Assembly: GCF_019703515.2 (NCBI RefSeq)
Contig: NC_059388.1
Location: forward strand, 3,271,479-3,335,478
Reading direction: 5' to 3'
DNA from: Myxocyprinus asiaticus
Taxonomy: Eukaryota > Chordata > Actinopteri > Cypriniformes > Catostomidae
DNA length: 64,000 nt
Shown here: in pieces, positions 12,700 to 25,048 of the stretch
How the letters are laid out: every line of letters begins with the position of its first letter
How positions within the stretch are numbered: the first letter of the stretch is position 1
The notes under the pieces: model-generated
Database searches by the model: none
Told to the model about the DNA's origin: nothing
The model's input: only the letters and a program-made list of their open reading frames with translations
Position numbers and translations under genes: made by a program

Positions 12700-15060
12700 T
12701 TAAACTAGCAAAGTGTGCAGAGCTCGCCATTCACACGTCCGATCCTTGCATGGCGTCACGTGACTCTTAGAACTTTGAGTTATTTGTTTAAATAGAAATA
12801 AGGTTTTCACCTTATTAATTAATAGACAAACAGCCATTTAGCATTCATAAGATAATAGTCATACTTTACCATTGCTACATCCAGTTCAACCACCTGCATC
12901 TTTCCATCCACATGCACTTTTATTTACCTATTCATTTATATTATTCTTCAACATATTAGTACCATTTTGTAGTTTTTGTTAGTTATTCTTGTTTATCTTT
13001 TTATAAATAAAACTCATTTTATTACAACTGTGTATTCCTTGTGTTGATGATACAGAAGAGCTCTAAAGGTTAGGCCAAATTTTACGAGTCCTTCAGATTA
13101 ATCAGATGACCAACTCCCTCCAATTTACATATTTCTTTTACTGTTAAGGTGAAACTCCTCAGCTGGTGCACCGATAAAGTTAAGCGATTTTAACTAAAAT
13201 CATATTGACAGTTATAATGTTTATGCCTTCTTAGCCCCATTCACTTATTGCAACTGTGTTTTTAGCCTTTTTATTTTTTCCTTTTTTTTTTTTTTGTTAT
13301 CAGAATTATGCCACAAATGCTGTCGATTAAGTTTAACTTGTTTTGAACCCGGAACATTCCTTTTAATGTTCCCTTTTCCAAATAAGAAATTTCTGGTGTT
13401 CTCCAAAAAAACAAAAACAAACAAACAAACAAAAAAATCGCTTTTGTTTTCTTATAAAGTATTCTAGCCTAAAAAAGAAAATATTAATGAGTGGTTCTGC
13501 TTTGGCAAGTGTCAGCATTACTATTGCACATAACTAGGATAAGGGATTTCAACAAAACTCTAACGCTAATTATTAAGCTTCGGTGCATAACTCGTCCTGC
13601 ACCATTGGACATGATACAATAAAAACAGAGGAAAAAATGCTAATTTCTGGTAACCATCCAGAACACCCGAACAACGCATAACGCGCTAACAACCAATCAG
13701 GACACATTACGAACCACTTGGCATGGCCCTGGCAAATACCCACAACACCCTATTGTAGCATTATGGCATTGAGTTTTGCACTGGTAGCACAACTCACATT
13801 TTCTTTAAAATCAAGTTTGCATATTGCTGATCACTATCGGAGTGTTTTTTTCAGTAACCTATATCTGGTACCTCTGTGATTACATTTCATTGACTGAAGC
13901 CGTTTGAAAATTTAAATTAGGGTTCTTACCTAATTAAGCCACTTTGGGAATATTTTAGCATTGATGAAGTCCATACTTATGTTTTTAAGTTTGTGTGGGC
14001 TGTTGGCCTGTCCAACTGACATCAGTAACTAAAAGCGAAACTCGTTTCAAGCAGACTGTTCCTCCCCTACATTTTCTTCATTACCTCCTGACAATGATCT
14101 CTATAAGTCCCAAATGGATCTACACCTCGTCATCAACGGCAACTACGCTTAAACTGAAATTTCCACCCCAGCGCTCATTATGCAGCCCTGTTGGAGGGAC
14201 ATGTTTGCAGAGTTGACTCCGATGTTAATTAACCTTGCCTTCAATTACACATCCATGGATTCTGTTCGATACTCATTAGCCAACGCAGAGGGAGGTAGTG
14301 GGTGGTAGCGGGTTAAAGGATTAGGACACCCTATGGGTCATATTGCATAATCCACCAGACAGAGTTGCAGCTGTAACTTCCTGTGGGTGGTAAAAGACCT
14401 TCTGGGCTGCCTTTGGTGACAGTTAAGAGGCTGACGTAAGCTCACAGCTTCCATTAACTTGATGTCGACTGGTTGTGCTGGGCTGCAAACCGAGGGCATA
14501 TAATGCTGCAGGGCTGTGGGATCATTCCAGCTACTTGCAGTTCCAGTATGCCAGAGGAAATCTGCCCTTCACCTCTATTGAAGGGAAACAGCCACATGCC
14601 AACAGGAAGTGATAAAGCCTGACTCCAGATGGAATGGTTTGAGATTTGCGTTTAGGAGTGCCACAATAATGTGACAAACGATAACATCTATCACTTCCAT
14701 GTAAATCAGAGTTTTGGCCTAACTAGCCATGACTTTGACAAGTAACAAGCGGCAGGTCATTTTGTCAGTCGCCTTATTCTGTTTCTGTTGTATTGCGTTG
14801 GGCATTTCATGAAATGTCATGTAGGCGAACTGTTCTTTTAAATCAGTGTTTCCTAAACTTTTTTGTCGTATGTACTACCACATCTATTAATAAGGCCCAA
14901 GTATCAATTTTATTGACATCAAAGCAGAAATGTGTTCCTCATATTACACTGGATATCACTTAGCATTATCTTTAATTTGATTAAACCGGTCATTGTTACT
15001 ATGATTCACTTTGAGGAAAAAAAAATTTTCCCATCCAAGTTATTAATTTAATTTATGTGA
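12700..15060. other. Intronic stretch with MITE fragments, no gene
   Basis: Includes one member (13180-13370) of a dispersed repeat also at 18880-19075 and poly-T/A runs. A 73-codon open frame at 13995-14216 has no recognisable motif. Confidence 0.4.
13180..13375. repeat. Dispersed repeat (copy 1), atgccacaaatgctgtcgat type
   Basis: The segment ttatgccacaaatgctgtcg followed by gattaagtttaacttg and gaacccggaacattcc matches, with divergence, 18985-19075 in the same orientation. Confidence 0.6.
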
Positions 15061-15072
15061 AAAATCAGAATA

Positions 15073-15426
15073 TTGGAAAAACAATTTGCAAAAAAGCAGC
15101 ACTTCCATACCAGGTGTTCAAGAGAACAAAATCGTCACATCTGGGGAAATTGGCACAAAATGGAATTTGTGGCCACAAGGGAAGCCACTGTGGCTCTTTT
15201 GTTCAATGTAATGAATTACTTGCGGTTTAAAGTGCCTAGTCGAAATGCTCTCACGAACCTCATGTTTGCTAGCTTTCAGCTGCAGATGCCTTCAGTCTGT
15301 GAGCGAAAGCGTGTCAGACAGTTCAAGAAGGTAAACATAGCCAATTATTTTGATGAGAGGCTTTGGCATTTCAGAATAACCAGAGCAACATTTCAGATGC
15401 TATGCAATGTTGATAATATTCTCTGA
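15073..15426 (+). pseudogene. Open frame of 117 codons, possibly a PIF/Harbinger-type remnant
   Basis: The final third (NYFDERLWHFRITRATFQML) resembles the FRMSRATF-type segment near the N-terminus of HARBI1-like transposases. The rest (MEKQFAKKQHFHTRC...) has no motif I recognise, and nothing resembling the DDE nuclease part follows. No termini or 3-bp target duplication were identified. It may be a fortuitous frame; the resemblance is weak. Confidence 0.25.
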
Positions 15427-15785
15427 GCAAATTGTGTTCACATTGCTTGTTGAGGCAAAGTCATATTCCTTTTTTGTTGCGCATCTGCAATCCTATATAA
15501 ATTCTATAGGAATATATTTGGTAAATGTGTTTCCATGTCTTCTTACTGAATAAAAATGTATCCACCTCAAGAAAGCTTTTTATTTTTTTTAATGCACATT
15601 TTCGAAAGTTTATTTTCATGTTTGTATTTCCATCCAGCATGTTTTATGTGATAGCCTAAAATTAGCATAAAAATATGTGGATGCTGTTGTTGCAGATTTG
15701 TTTTGAGTTTAGTATTTGCATTTTCCATAAGTTTATATGGAGATTGAGAAATATAGAATCTGTGAAAATATATAATCTATCACTT

Positions 15786-16115
<330 letters not shown>

Positions 16116-16485
16116 AATAGAAGAACAGGGAGCCCTGCAACAGATGGCATGGTCCCCACAGAGCCTCCCACTGAATATTCAGTCAGTCTGGGATTACAAG
16201 AAGAGACAGAATCAATTGAGACAGCTGAAATAGATAGAAGAACTGAGGCAAATTCTCCAAGAAGCCTGGAACATCCTATTTGCCAAGTGTCCAGGTGTAC
16301 CTAAGAGAATTGGTGCTGTTTTGAAAGCCAAGGTGGTCACACCAAATATTGATTTAGCTTTTTTTATGTTTACTCGACTTTGTATGACGTTAATTGATAA
16401 ACAATTTATGGCATTATTTTTGAAGACATCCTCACTATGTAACATTTTTCCCAAGTGCCTAAAACTTTTGCACAGTACTTATATA
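16116..16485 (+). mobile_element. Tc1 fragment, same family as 59992-60486
   Basis: The right part is inverse-similar to 60000-60260: ggtggtcacaccaaatattg and gcctaaaacttttgcacagt are the counterparts of caatatttggtgtggccacc and actgtgcaaaagttttaggc. It contains part of a transposase C-terminus (AWNILFAKCPGVPKRIGAVL, frame intact over 16264-16323) and ends in the terminal acttttgcacagtact. Confidence 0.75.
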
Positions 16486-16494
16486 TATATAAGC

Positions 16495-16840
16495 AAGAGT
16501 GCGATATGGCCCTACATCAGCACTGATTTAGGGCCTTCTAGCATAATTGCGAGTGTGATATTGCTTATATACAACACTTCAAAGAACAAGTAAATTTGAT
16601 AAAACTAGGAAGAACTGAGTAGTCATAAAAAACGCATTTGTGCATGGAACTACTTTCTAAAACCGCAATCACATCAGTGCTGATTTAGGGTCATATAGCA
16701 CGATTGCGAGTGTGATATTGCTTATATACAACAGTTCAATCAACAAGTAAATTAGAAAAAAAAAATTAGAAAAAAATGAGTACTGTCATAAAAAAACATT
16801 TGTGCATGGAACTACATTCTTACGCCACAGATCAGAATCT
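16495..16840. repeat. Imperfect tandem duplication, ~157 bp period
   Basis: tgatttagggccttctagca (16524) recurs as tgatttagggtcatatagca (16681), and gcgagtgtgatattgcttat occurs in both units, followed by matching aagtaaatt and gtgcatggaactac segments. Probably part of a larger palindromic MITE family. Confidence 0.75.
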
Positions 16841-16963
16841 GCTGTTGGTGGTTCAAACCAAATGATGCGTCCAAGTCTCTCAAAAACATCACTTCAGAAC
16901 TACTAGTATCACGGCTTGGGCTGTTTCTAACGTGTTATTGGAGAAATGATGTATGCGTATTTG

Positions 16964-17002
<39 letters not shown>

Positions 17003-17722
17003 TACGGAGCGTGTGCGATCACCTGTTGATGATGCTGTAGTCAGTTAGTCAGCTTTCTGAAGATAATGTCATTTTGGTGAAATTCATTCTATTTTCTCAT
17101 TGGAAAAATAGCCGTTCAAGAGGGGGTATTCCTCCCTATTTTGCGGTAGCTGGTGTGCAAGAGACTTTCACTATAGAAACCGCAATCTCCTTAACATACA
17201 CGTTCAAGTTTAAACTGTATGTCATCTCCAGTGTTGAAACTCCGGTAAGAGGTAAGCGCCTTGAGTTTGTGTAATTAATCAGTCTGTTGTGTCTCTCAGG
17301 CTGTGATGAGCCTTAAAGCTGAAGTTGTTAGTTTAAAGCTGTTTAAAGCTATTTCCTAGTTTTAGTAGTGTAGTAGTAATACGAGCGATCACGGAGTGCT
17401 GTTGAATGTAAACACTGACTGATGCAGACTCACTGCACGCCACCTGAACTGGCTCATATTACACACAAAATGGTCTTTTGCCTCCACCTAAAATGTGTAA
17501 TGTCACAAAATTAAATGTAAAGAGACAGATAGCTCTTAACACATCTGCACTGCTCTTACACTTTAGTTTAGAACAGCATGAACACAAGTGGAGTGAAACA
17601 CACAGTGAAGTGTCTGAGTGCTGATGATGTGAGGCTATCAGTACTTATGGAACGTCTCTCGTCCAATCAGATTAGAGGACCGGAACTGACTGGTGTGTGT
17701 GTGTGTGTGTGTGTGATATATG

Positions 17723-17725
<3 letters not shown>

Positions 17726-17801
<76 letters not shown>

Positions 17802-17903
17802 CACACATACATATATATATACATACACCGATCAGCCACAACATTAAAACTACCTGCCTAATATTGTGTAGGTCCCCCTCGTGCCGCCCAAACTGCGCCA
17901 ACA

Positions 17904-17975
<72 letters not shown>
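17726..17975. repeat. (TA)n arrays flanking a Tc1 end fragment
   Basis: TA arrays at 17726-17798 and 17904-17972 enclose about 80 bp (17826-17905) of a Tc1 terminal repeat: cgatcagccacaacattaaa and gcctaatattgtgtaggtcc. The same terminus appears inverted at 26775-26820 and 27060-27100 and direct at 37672-37720. Confidence 0.85.
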
Positions 17976-18879
17976 GTTGGGGTACTCGAGTTTGGATTTG
18001 CAGTTGAGTCTGTGTCATGAGTCCAATTTTAATGGACTTTGGACTTGTCATAGATGTACTTTTACTCAGACTTGACTTGGACTCAAGCCTTTGAGACTCT
18101 GGATTTTTTTTCCGAGTCCATGCACACGCACACACAAATACGCACGTGCACAGGCACACTCATCAGTCAACCAATACGCTTGAATGTTACTACAGAGACT
18201 ACTGTATAACATCGACTACCGAGGTGGCTGGCACATCGAAAACATAAAGACGGGTATGTATCCAATGTAATAGAAACTAAACAAGGCAGTTTCACACGAC
18301 ACGGGACCTGACAACTGGTAAAATTGCGTGTGGCATTTGTGCAGCCAAGACGGGGCTTGCATTGTGGTTTCATCGTGGTTAAAAACTTAAAATCAAGAAC
18401 TTCATTGAGTCAAGTCACCCACATCATGTCTCTCACAGTTTACTAAAAAGAGCATATCAAAATAAAATAGTATTAATATTGGATATTACATCTTTTTAGG
18501 CGTAATGTAGCTACATATGTATGCTTCTGGAGTCTCTTGTGGTCCACGCAATGTTGTCAGCTTGAACCGGTCCATAATAGCTTGATGAATTAACTGTGTA
18601 ACTTTTTTAATTGTCGGGGACAATTAAAAAAGACAGCAACTCTAAACAGATAAACAGCACCTATTTATTATTGACTAACTATTTTCAAAGCTGCTTTAAA
18701 TACATTCTTTTACAGCATTTGTCCACCATTCACAACATTCAACCATGCACAATAAAATATTAGGATATTTTGGGCAGTGAAATGTTTTGTTTATTATTTG
18801 ATTATAAATTTTATTTAACTTTAAATGGAAAAGGTTAGTAAACAAATTTTCTCACACTATTATTATTTATATCTTGTGG

Positions 18880-19080
18880 CTATAATTTTGAATCAGTGAA
18901 TATTTTAACGTTTATGGATTGTAACTTCCATTGTAAGTGCCTAGCTCAGATTTTTGTTTTTTATAGAAAAGGAGGGACAAGTCTGAATAAATTTTTGTGT
19001 TAATCAGTATTATACCACAAACACTTTCGACTGAGCTTAACTTTTTTTTTTAACCTGGAATATTACTTTTAAGTACACCT
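18880..19080. repeat. Dispersed repeat (copy 2), pair of 13180-13375
   Basis: attgtaagtgcctagctcag followed by tttttatagaaaaggaggga and ataccacaaacactttcgac. It is the diverged partner of the earlier copy. Confidence 0.6.
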
Positions 19081-19373
19081 TGAGGTCCACGTACCTTTGG
19101 TTGGGAATCACTGATTATAAGTAGCTATTAAATCAGCCGTTTGTGGCTTATGTAAATTGCAAAATCATGTTTTATCAGCAGAGATCTCTAGGAGTTAAAT
19201 TCTTGAGAGAGGCAGTACAGTATGTGTGATGTTTACTATGTTTTGTCTGTTTACTGTGCAAGCTGGATGGATCTCTACCGACATCTGCTCTTTTCTGTTG
19301 CAATGAGTTCAGACATATGGCGTGATGATGACCTCAGAGTGTTTTCATGAATCTGTGCATGCATGCGGTATTT

Positions 19374-20743
19374 GCAGGAAGGGGTGTAAAGTAACAAATT
19401 ACAAATACTCACGTTACTGTAATTAAGTAGTTTTTCCCAGGAATTTTACCTTTTTAAGTAGTTTTAAAATTATATACTTTTACTTGAGTACATTTTAAGT
19501 GCTCTAACTGTACTTTTAATGTGCTATTTTCCCACCGTCTGTGTTTGCTACTTCCCTGTCCTGACACTCCAAATTTTGACACTCCAAAAAGCCCATAAAG
19601 GCAGCACAAAAGTAATCCATATGACTCCAGTGGTTAAATCCATGACTTCAGAAGTGATATGATAGGTGTGGGTGAGAAACAAATCAATATTTAAGTCCAT
19701 TTTTGCTAGAAATTCTTCTCCCTGCCCAGTAGATGGCAATATGCATGAAGAATGTGAATCACCAAAAACAAAAGAAGAAGAATGTGAAAGTTAAAGTGGA
19801 GATTGACTGAGCAGGGAAGAGAATTTATAGTAAAAATGGACTTAAATATTGATCTGTTTCTCACCCAACCTATCATATCTCTTCTGAAGACATGGATTTA
19901 ACCACTGGAGTCACATGGATTAGTCTACTTTTATGCTGACTTATGTGATTTTTGGAGCTTCAAAATTTTGGCACCCATTCACTTGCATTGTATGGACCAA
20001 AAGAGCTGAGATATTCTTCTAAAAATCTTAAATTGTGATCGGCTGAAGAAAGTCATACACATCCGGGATGGCATAAGGGTGACTAAATGATGAGAGAATT
20101 GTCATTTTTTTGTGAATTATTCCTTTAAAGCCCAATGTGGCCCCTGTACCAAACAACTGCTTTACCACCTCTATTGTGTGGGACATGACGTGCCAAGTGA
20201 CCCTGCTTTTTTAGTGTTTTTTTTAATTCCTTGCATTGTTTTGAACATGTTTAATGCGCAACAATAACTCTCTCAGTCGGCATTAAGGAACATTTAGACC
20301 CTACACATAAACTGATTTTAATGTAATTGTTTCATACACTATGATATTGAAAATAACTTTTTCATCTTTTCATCTTTTTTTTATCAGATTCATGTAGTGT
20401 TTACAGTATCATAGATAAGTGATGTATTTTAAAAGTTGTCAATCACAAACACATATAAAATACATATTTTTATTTTATTTATTTTTTTTATTCTTTCTGG
20501 CAAACAGCCATAGAAGGGAATGTAAATGACGGTATGTGTGCTACATTTTTAAATTGCAGCATCGAGTTTTTATTTTAAAGGGCCATAGCTTTCGCAACTC
20601 AATACTCACTACTCATGAGTACTTTTAAATGAGCTACTCTTTTACTCTTACTTGAGTAGTTTACTTTTACTCAAACTAATTTTTTTAAGAAGTAACAGTA
20701 CTTTTACTTGATTATTATTTTTCAGTACTCTTTCCACCCCTGC
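19374..20743. mobile_element. Non-autonomous hAT-like element carrying a nested MITE
   Basis: The right end inverts to caggggtggaaagagtactg and the left begins cagg..ggggtgtaaagtaac, with further inverted similarity (tacttttacttgag both sides). The interior 19569-20130 is a separate palindromic MITE. No clean 8-bp target duplication is seen, so the superfamily is a best guess from the termini. Confidence 0.6.
19565..20135. mobile_element. Palindromic MITE (gcaagtgaatgggtgcc family), copy 1
   Basis: The two arms are inverse-similar: tccatatgactccagtggtt near 19616 pairs with aaccactggagtcacatgga near 19900, and cacctatcatatc with gatatgataggtg. The right end reads gatggcataagggtgactaa then a cctttaaag terminus. 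Further copies lie at 25781-26016, 32728-33334 and 49265-50600. Confidence 0.75.
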
Positions 20744-21299
20744 GTGTGTGTGAACCTTTACACTCACTCGCTCCAGTACATGAGTAATACATGCTATTCA
20801 CTCAATTTAACAGTGACTTCACTGATTCACCCCTCGAGATGGTGTACATGCAAATAGAGGTGTGATTTGTGTCTCAGGGTATTTGATGCAAAAATGTTGT
20901 ATGCGTGTATTTTTAATAGCAAATATCGTTTTTTTCAAAGCTTGCATAGCTTACAAAAAAAATCTAATTTGGACACAGTTACATTAGATAACCAAAAATC
21001 AAGCCAAGTGGCAAACAAATGACACTTAAGATAATTAATCATAAATAATGTATTTGGCTAATACATATCGGGCCACTAGATAGGAGACTGCTACAATGGC
21101 TACAAAATCATCATTCACCCCAAACACGTAATGTACTTGCAGTTCTACTTTTGACCATAGGTGAGGTGATGTTGGCTTATTGTATGCCTTCATCTTGTGA
21201 AAATGCCATGTAACAAGTCTGGACTGTGTAGGACAGAGGAAGTGGGATTTCAGGTAACGGGTTTCTTTCACTCTTTTAATAATACTCAAAACTCAAAGT

Positions 21300-22112
21300 C
21301 AGTTTGCTTTTCAGCATAACACTCTCTTCACACACAAATGTGTCTCTCTGCTGGGTATCTCTCCCCCTCCTCTGGCTTCGGCTCCTCTCTAATGACTCTT
21401 CCAGGATTACTGCAACAAGAAACAGCTGTTACCATAATAATCACCCAGGGATGAATCCTTACCATTTTCCCTCTCCCCGGACGGACACTCAATCACGCCC
21501 TCGCCACACACCCACACCGCCCGACTCAGGCCAGGGAGCTATCCGGCCTGCCCACCTCCCCCCCCCCACCCCCAATTTCTGGAGAGGAAATCCGCGACAG
21601 CCATCTGCGCCCCCGGCCTGTGTTCCACCTCAAATTTAAAAGGCTGTAACACCAGATACCAACGGGTGATCCACGCATTAGTATCCTTCATGCGGTGGAG
21701 CCACTGGAGTGGGCGTGATCCGAACAGAGGGTGAAGGCCCGCCCTAACAGGTAGTAACGGAACTGTCTTACCTCCTTTTTGGTCTTAGGTCTTGGGCAGG
21801 CTGCAGTCACTGCGGTTTTATCAATTTGGGGCCGCACCTGCGCGTGGCCCAAGTGAAAGCCCAGATACCGTAACTCCACCCACCCAATTGCGCAGTTCTT
21901 TGGGTTTGCCGTGAATCCCACTCGCCTCAGTGACCTCAGGACAGCCCTCAGATGTTGCAGGTACTGCTGCCAATCATTACTGTAAATAATGATATCGTCT
22001 AAATAGGAAGAGGCATAAGCAACAAGCGGTCTGAGGACTCGGTCCATGAGCTGCTGGAACATAGCCGGAGCCCCAAACAAACCGAACAGAAGCGAAATCC
22101 ACGACAGCCATC
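21300..22112 (-). pseudogene. Ty3/Gypsy pol fragment (RT fused to RNase H), internally deleted
   Basis: Minus-strand open frame (22128 down to 21688) with GLFGAPAMFQQLMDRVLRPL, the RT active site SYLDDIIIYSND (YLDD), and RRVGFTANPKNCAIG, up to RPKTKKEVRQF. It then jumps directly to RYYLLGRAFTLCSDHA, which belongs to RNase H: the RT thumb/connection of roughly 100 residues is deleted. A frameshift follows, and a second frame encodes DTNAWITRWYLVLQPF and HRPGAQMAVADFLSR (about 21575-21690). No LTRs are seen. The N-terminal RT and integrase are absent. Confidence 0.85.
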
Positions 22113-22163
22113 TGAAATTATGATTCATTACTGCAACATGAAAAAAAAAATAAATAAATAAAA

Positions 22164-22246
<83 letters not shown>

Positions 22247-22310
22247 GTTGCACTGGCCTATTTTTTATTTATTTTTTCATGTTGCAGTAATGAATCATAA
22301 TGAATATCTT
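22113..22310. mobile_element. Palindromic (TA)n-centred MITE
   Basis: attatgattcattactgcaa at 22116 is mirrored by ttgcagtaatgaatcataat at 22283-22302. The inverted arms extend about 40 bp through catgaaaaaa...aaataaa and enclose a (TA)n core (22168-22230). No coding sequence. Confidence 0.7.
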
Positions 22311-22430
22311 TTTTGCATTTTTGTACTGTGAATTGGGTCTAAAATGTGTGTAACTCATTAAAATTATGCAAAAAATCTTAATGGCCCTAAAAATAGGATT
22401 AATTTTTTCTAAAATCTAAATATTCACTAA

Positions 22431-23432
22431 TGACCCAAAATATTATGACCACTCACAGGTGAAGTGAAAAACACTGATCCTCTTCTAACAAGGCCACATG
22501 TCAAGGTCTGGGTAGATTAGATGGTAAGCGAACAATCAGTTCTCATACTCAACGTGCTGAATGCAGCAGAAATGGGCAGGAGTAAAGACTTGAGCAACTT
22601 TGACAAGGGCCAAATTGTTATGGCCAGATGACTGGGTCAGAGCATCTCTGAAACGACCAGGCTTTTGTGGTGCTCCCGGTCAGCAGTGGTGAGTACCTGT
22701 TGACAGTGGTCCAAGGAGGGACAAACCACAAACCGGTGACAGGGTGTCGGGTGCCCAAGGCTCATCGATGCACAAGGGCAGCAAAGGCTATCCTGTCTGG
22801 TCCAAACCGACAGAAGGTCTGCTGTGGCACAAGTCACAGAAATTTGAATGATGGTTACAGGAGGAATGTGTCACAACACCCAGTGCATCGCACCCTGCTG
22901 CATAGCTGTAGATGGTTTAGAGTGCTCATGATGACCCCTGACCACCGTCGAAAGTGCCTACAATGGGCACACAAGCTTAGGAACTGGACCTTGGAGTAGT
23001 GGAAGAAGGTCGCCTGGTCTGATGAGTCCCATTTTCTTTTCATCATGTGGATGGCTGTGTACGTATGCACCGTTTACCTGGGGAAGTGATGGCACCAGGA
23101 TGAACTCTGAGAAGACAACAAGCCGGTGGAGGGAGTGTGATGCTCTGTGCAATGTTCTGCTGGGAAACCCTGGGTTCGGCCATTCATGTGGACATCAATT
23201 TGACACATGCCACCTACCTAAACATCGTTGCAGACCAGGTACACCCCATCATGGCAATGGTATTCCCTAATGGCACTGTCCTCTTTCAGCAGGATAATAC
23301 GCTCTGCCACACTGCACACATTGTTCTGGAATGGTTTGAGGAACATGATGAAGAGTTCAAGGTGTTGCACTGGCCTCCAAATTCCCCAGATCTCAATCCG
23401 ATTGAGCATCTATGGGATGTGTTGAAACAATA
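22431..23432 (+). pseudogene. Tc1/mariner transposase pseudogene with DD36E spacing
   Basis: Starts after an end-like aatattatgaccactcacag. The N-terminal reading is MGRSKDLSNFDKGQIVMA followed by a stop and a helix-turn-helix (QSISETTRLLWCSRSAVV). Later frames carry the GGMCHNTQ.. equivalent, WSDESHF-like sequence (about 23015-23040), and the C-terminal half in another frame (23137-23432), including THATYLNIVADQVHPIMA, FQQDNTLCHTAHIVLEWF and [19 protein letters not shown]. Counting from Asp in QQD to Glu in PIE gives 36 intervening residues rather than the Tc1-typical 34, the arrangement described for the DD36E (Incomer-type) group. Stops and frameshifts make it inactive. Confidence 0.8.
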
Positions 23433-23535
23433 AGTCCGATCCACGACAAGCTGGTGGAGGGAGTGTTATGCTCTGGGCAATTTTCTGCTGGGAAACCCTG
23501 GGTTCAGCCATTCATGTGGACATCAACTTGTTTTA
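23433..23535 (+). repeat. Second fragment of the same DD36E transposase
   Basis: caagctggtggagggagtgt to tcatgtggacatcaacttg repeats 23118-23205 (same strand, about 90% by eye) directly after the transposase breaks off, so two incomplete copies are joined or one is rearranged. Confidence 0.7.
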
Positions 23536-23611
23536 AGATGCTGTCAAGTTAATAGTAGTTCAACTTTAAAACATGCATCTCAAGATGCCTACATTTTTAC
23601 ATTCCGCTGCA

Positions 23612-23794
23612 CTGGCCACATCCACACTTATCTGTTTTCAGTTTCCCAATTCATTGTTTTTCCAAAGTATGCTGCAATTAAAATGTTCAGTTTTCGGTGG
23701 ACGAAAAAGCTGTTTCAGTGTGGATAAGAGGGGCGTAAACATAGCAAAACCAATGCATTTACTAATAAAAACTTATAAGTGTAAATTAGGCCTC
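23612..23794. mobile_element. hAT-type MITE (ggccacatccacact termini), copy 1
   Basis: Left ggccacatccacacttat, right inverse (ataagtgtaaattaggcc), and an internal ggcgtaaacatagcaaaacc stretch shared with 24841-25030. Confidence 0.65.
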
Positions 23795-24380
23795 TGTCTG
23801 TCTGTTTTTGCTCACAAGAATGCATCCAGTGTGAACAGCCCCTTTGAAGCAGGCTTATGCAGGCAGCATGGTGACTTTCTAGATCTAGAGCCAGTCATTC
23901 CCCTCCACTGTGATTTGTCAGAGATCAGACAGTAATCAGCATCTTGCAGGAGTGCTTTGGCATGTAGAGGACCAGCAGTGTCAGACCGCAGTAATGCAGT
24001 GGGCACCCTGCAGCTGGACGTCCGTTCACTAAACTGTAGCATTGCAAATATACCCAGCAGCTCACTGGTGCTGTCAGAAAGAACTTGGCATTTGCTTTAA
24101 GGTTAGACCCATGTTGCCAAGGAGATACAGCAGCACTGTGTGTGTGTAGTTCGGTGATCTCCTGCTCTGCTCAACCTGTGTTTTGCCTGTCTGAGCTGTG
24201 GTTTGACTCATTCACAGCGGTTATTAAATCTAGAAGAGAGATGCTCTGGTTGGATTAGTTGGCTTCTATTCACGGAAAATGAATCTGACTCATTTGTTTG
24301 AATTTTGCATTTGTTTTGTGATAAACTGTGAAAAATTGTTCACAATTTATTTTATCACATTATTGCTAACATGCATGGAA

Positions 24381-24810
24381 CTCAGGGGGGCCTGGGTAGC
24401 TCAGCAAGTAAAGATGCTGACTACCACACCTGGAGTCGCAAGTTCGAATCCAGGGCATGCTGAGTGACTCCAGTCAGGCTTTCTAAGCAACCAAATTGGC
24501 CCGGTTGCTAGGGAGGGTAGAGTCACATGGGTTAACCTCCTCATGGTCACCATAATGTGGTTCTCTCTCTCGGTGGGGCACGTGATGAGTTGTGCGTGGA
24601 TGCTGCGGAGAATAGTGTGATGCCTCCACACGTGCTACGTCTCCGCGGAAACGCACTCAACAAGCCATGTGATTTGATGCAGGGATTGACGGTCTCAGAT
24701 GTGGAGGTAACTGGGATTTATCCTCCGCCACCCGGATTGAGGCGAGTCACTACGCCACCACGAGGACTTAGTGCGCATTGGGAATTGGACATTCCAAATT
24801 GGGGAGAAAA
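24381..24810 (+). mobile_element. tRNA-derived SINE, 430 bp, with perfect 13-bp TSD
   Basis: The head contains an A-box-like gggtagctcagcaagta and a B-box agttcgaatcc (about 24440-24451), as in tRNA-type Pol III promoters. The long body ends in attccaaattggggagaaaa. The target duplication aacatgcatggaa is present at 24368-24380 and again at 24811-24823. A SINE family abundant in cyprinids; exact name not assigned. Confidence 0.9.
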
Positions 24811-24840
24811 AACATGCATGGAAATCCATACCATTCAAAT

Positions 24841-25030
24841 TGAGGCCACATCCCCACTTTTTTCATTTAAAAACACTTTTTTGATTTCTAAAATCATGGT
24901 GTTCCTAAGTATGCAGTAATGGAGAGTGTTTTCGGTGTCGGAAAATGCCATTCTGGCGTGGATGAGAGGCGTAAACGTAGCAGAATCAACGCGTTTGCAA
25001 ATGAAAACGTATTAGTGTGGACGTGGCCTG
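24841..25030. mobile_element. hAT-type MITE (ggccac termini), copy 2
   Basis: Inverted ends: tgaggccacatccccactt and attagtgtggacgtggcctga. The internal ggcgtaaacgtagcagaatc matches the copy at 23612-23794. It sits between the two SINEs. Confidence 0.7.
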
Positions 25031-25048
25031 AATTGGACGCTGCAGTTT

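Noticed and set aside
24381..24460. tRNA gene with A and B boxes
   Set aside because: Part of a 430-bp SINE with a target duplication; no proper acceptor stem or cloverleaf is evident.
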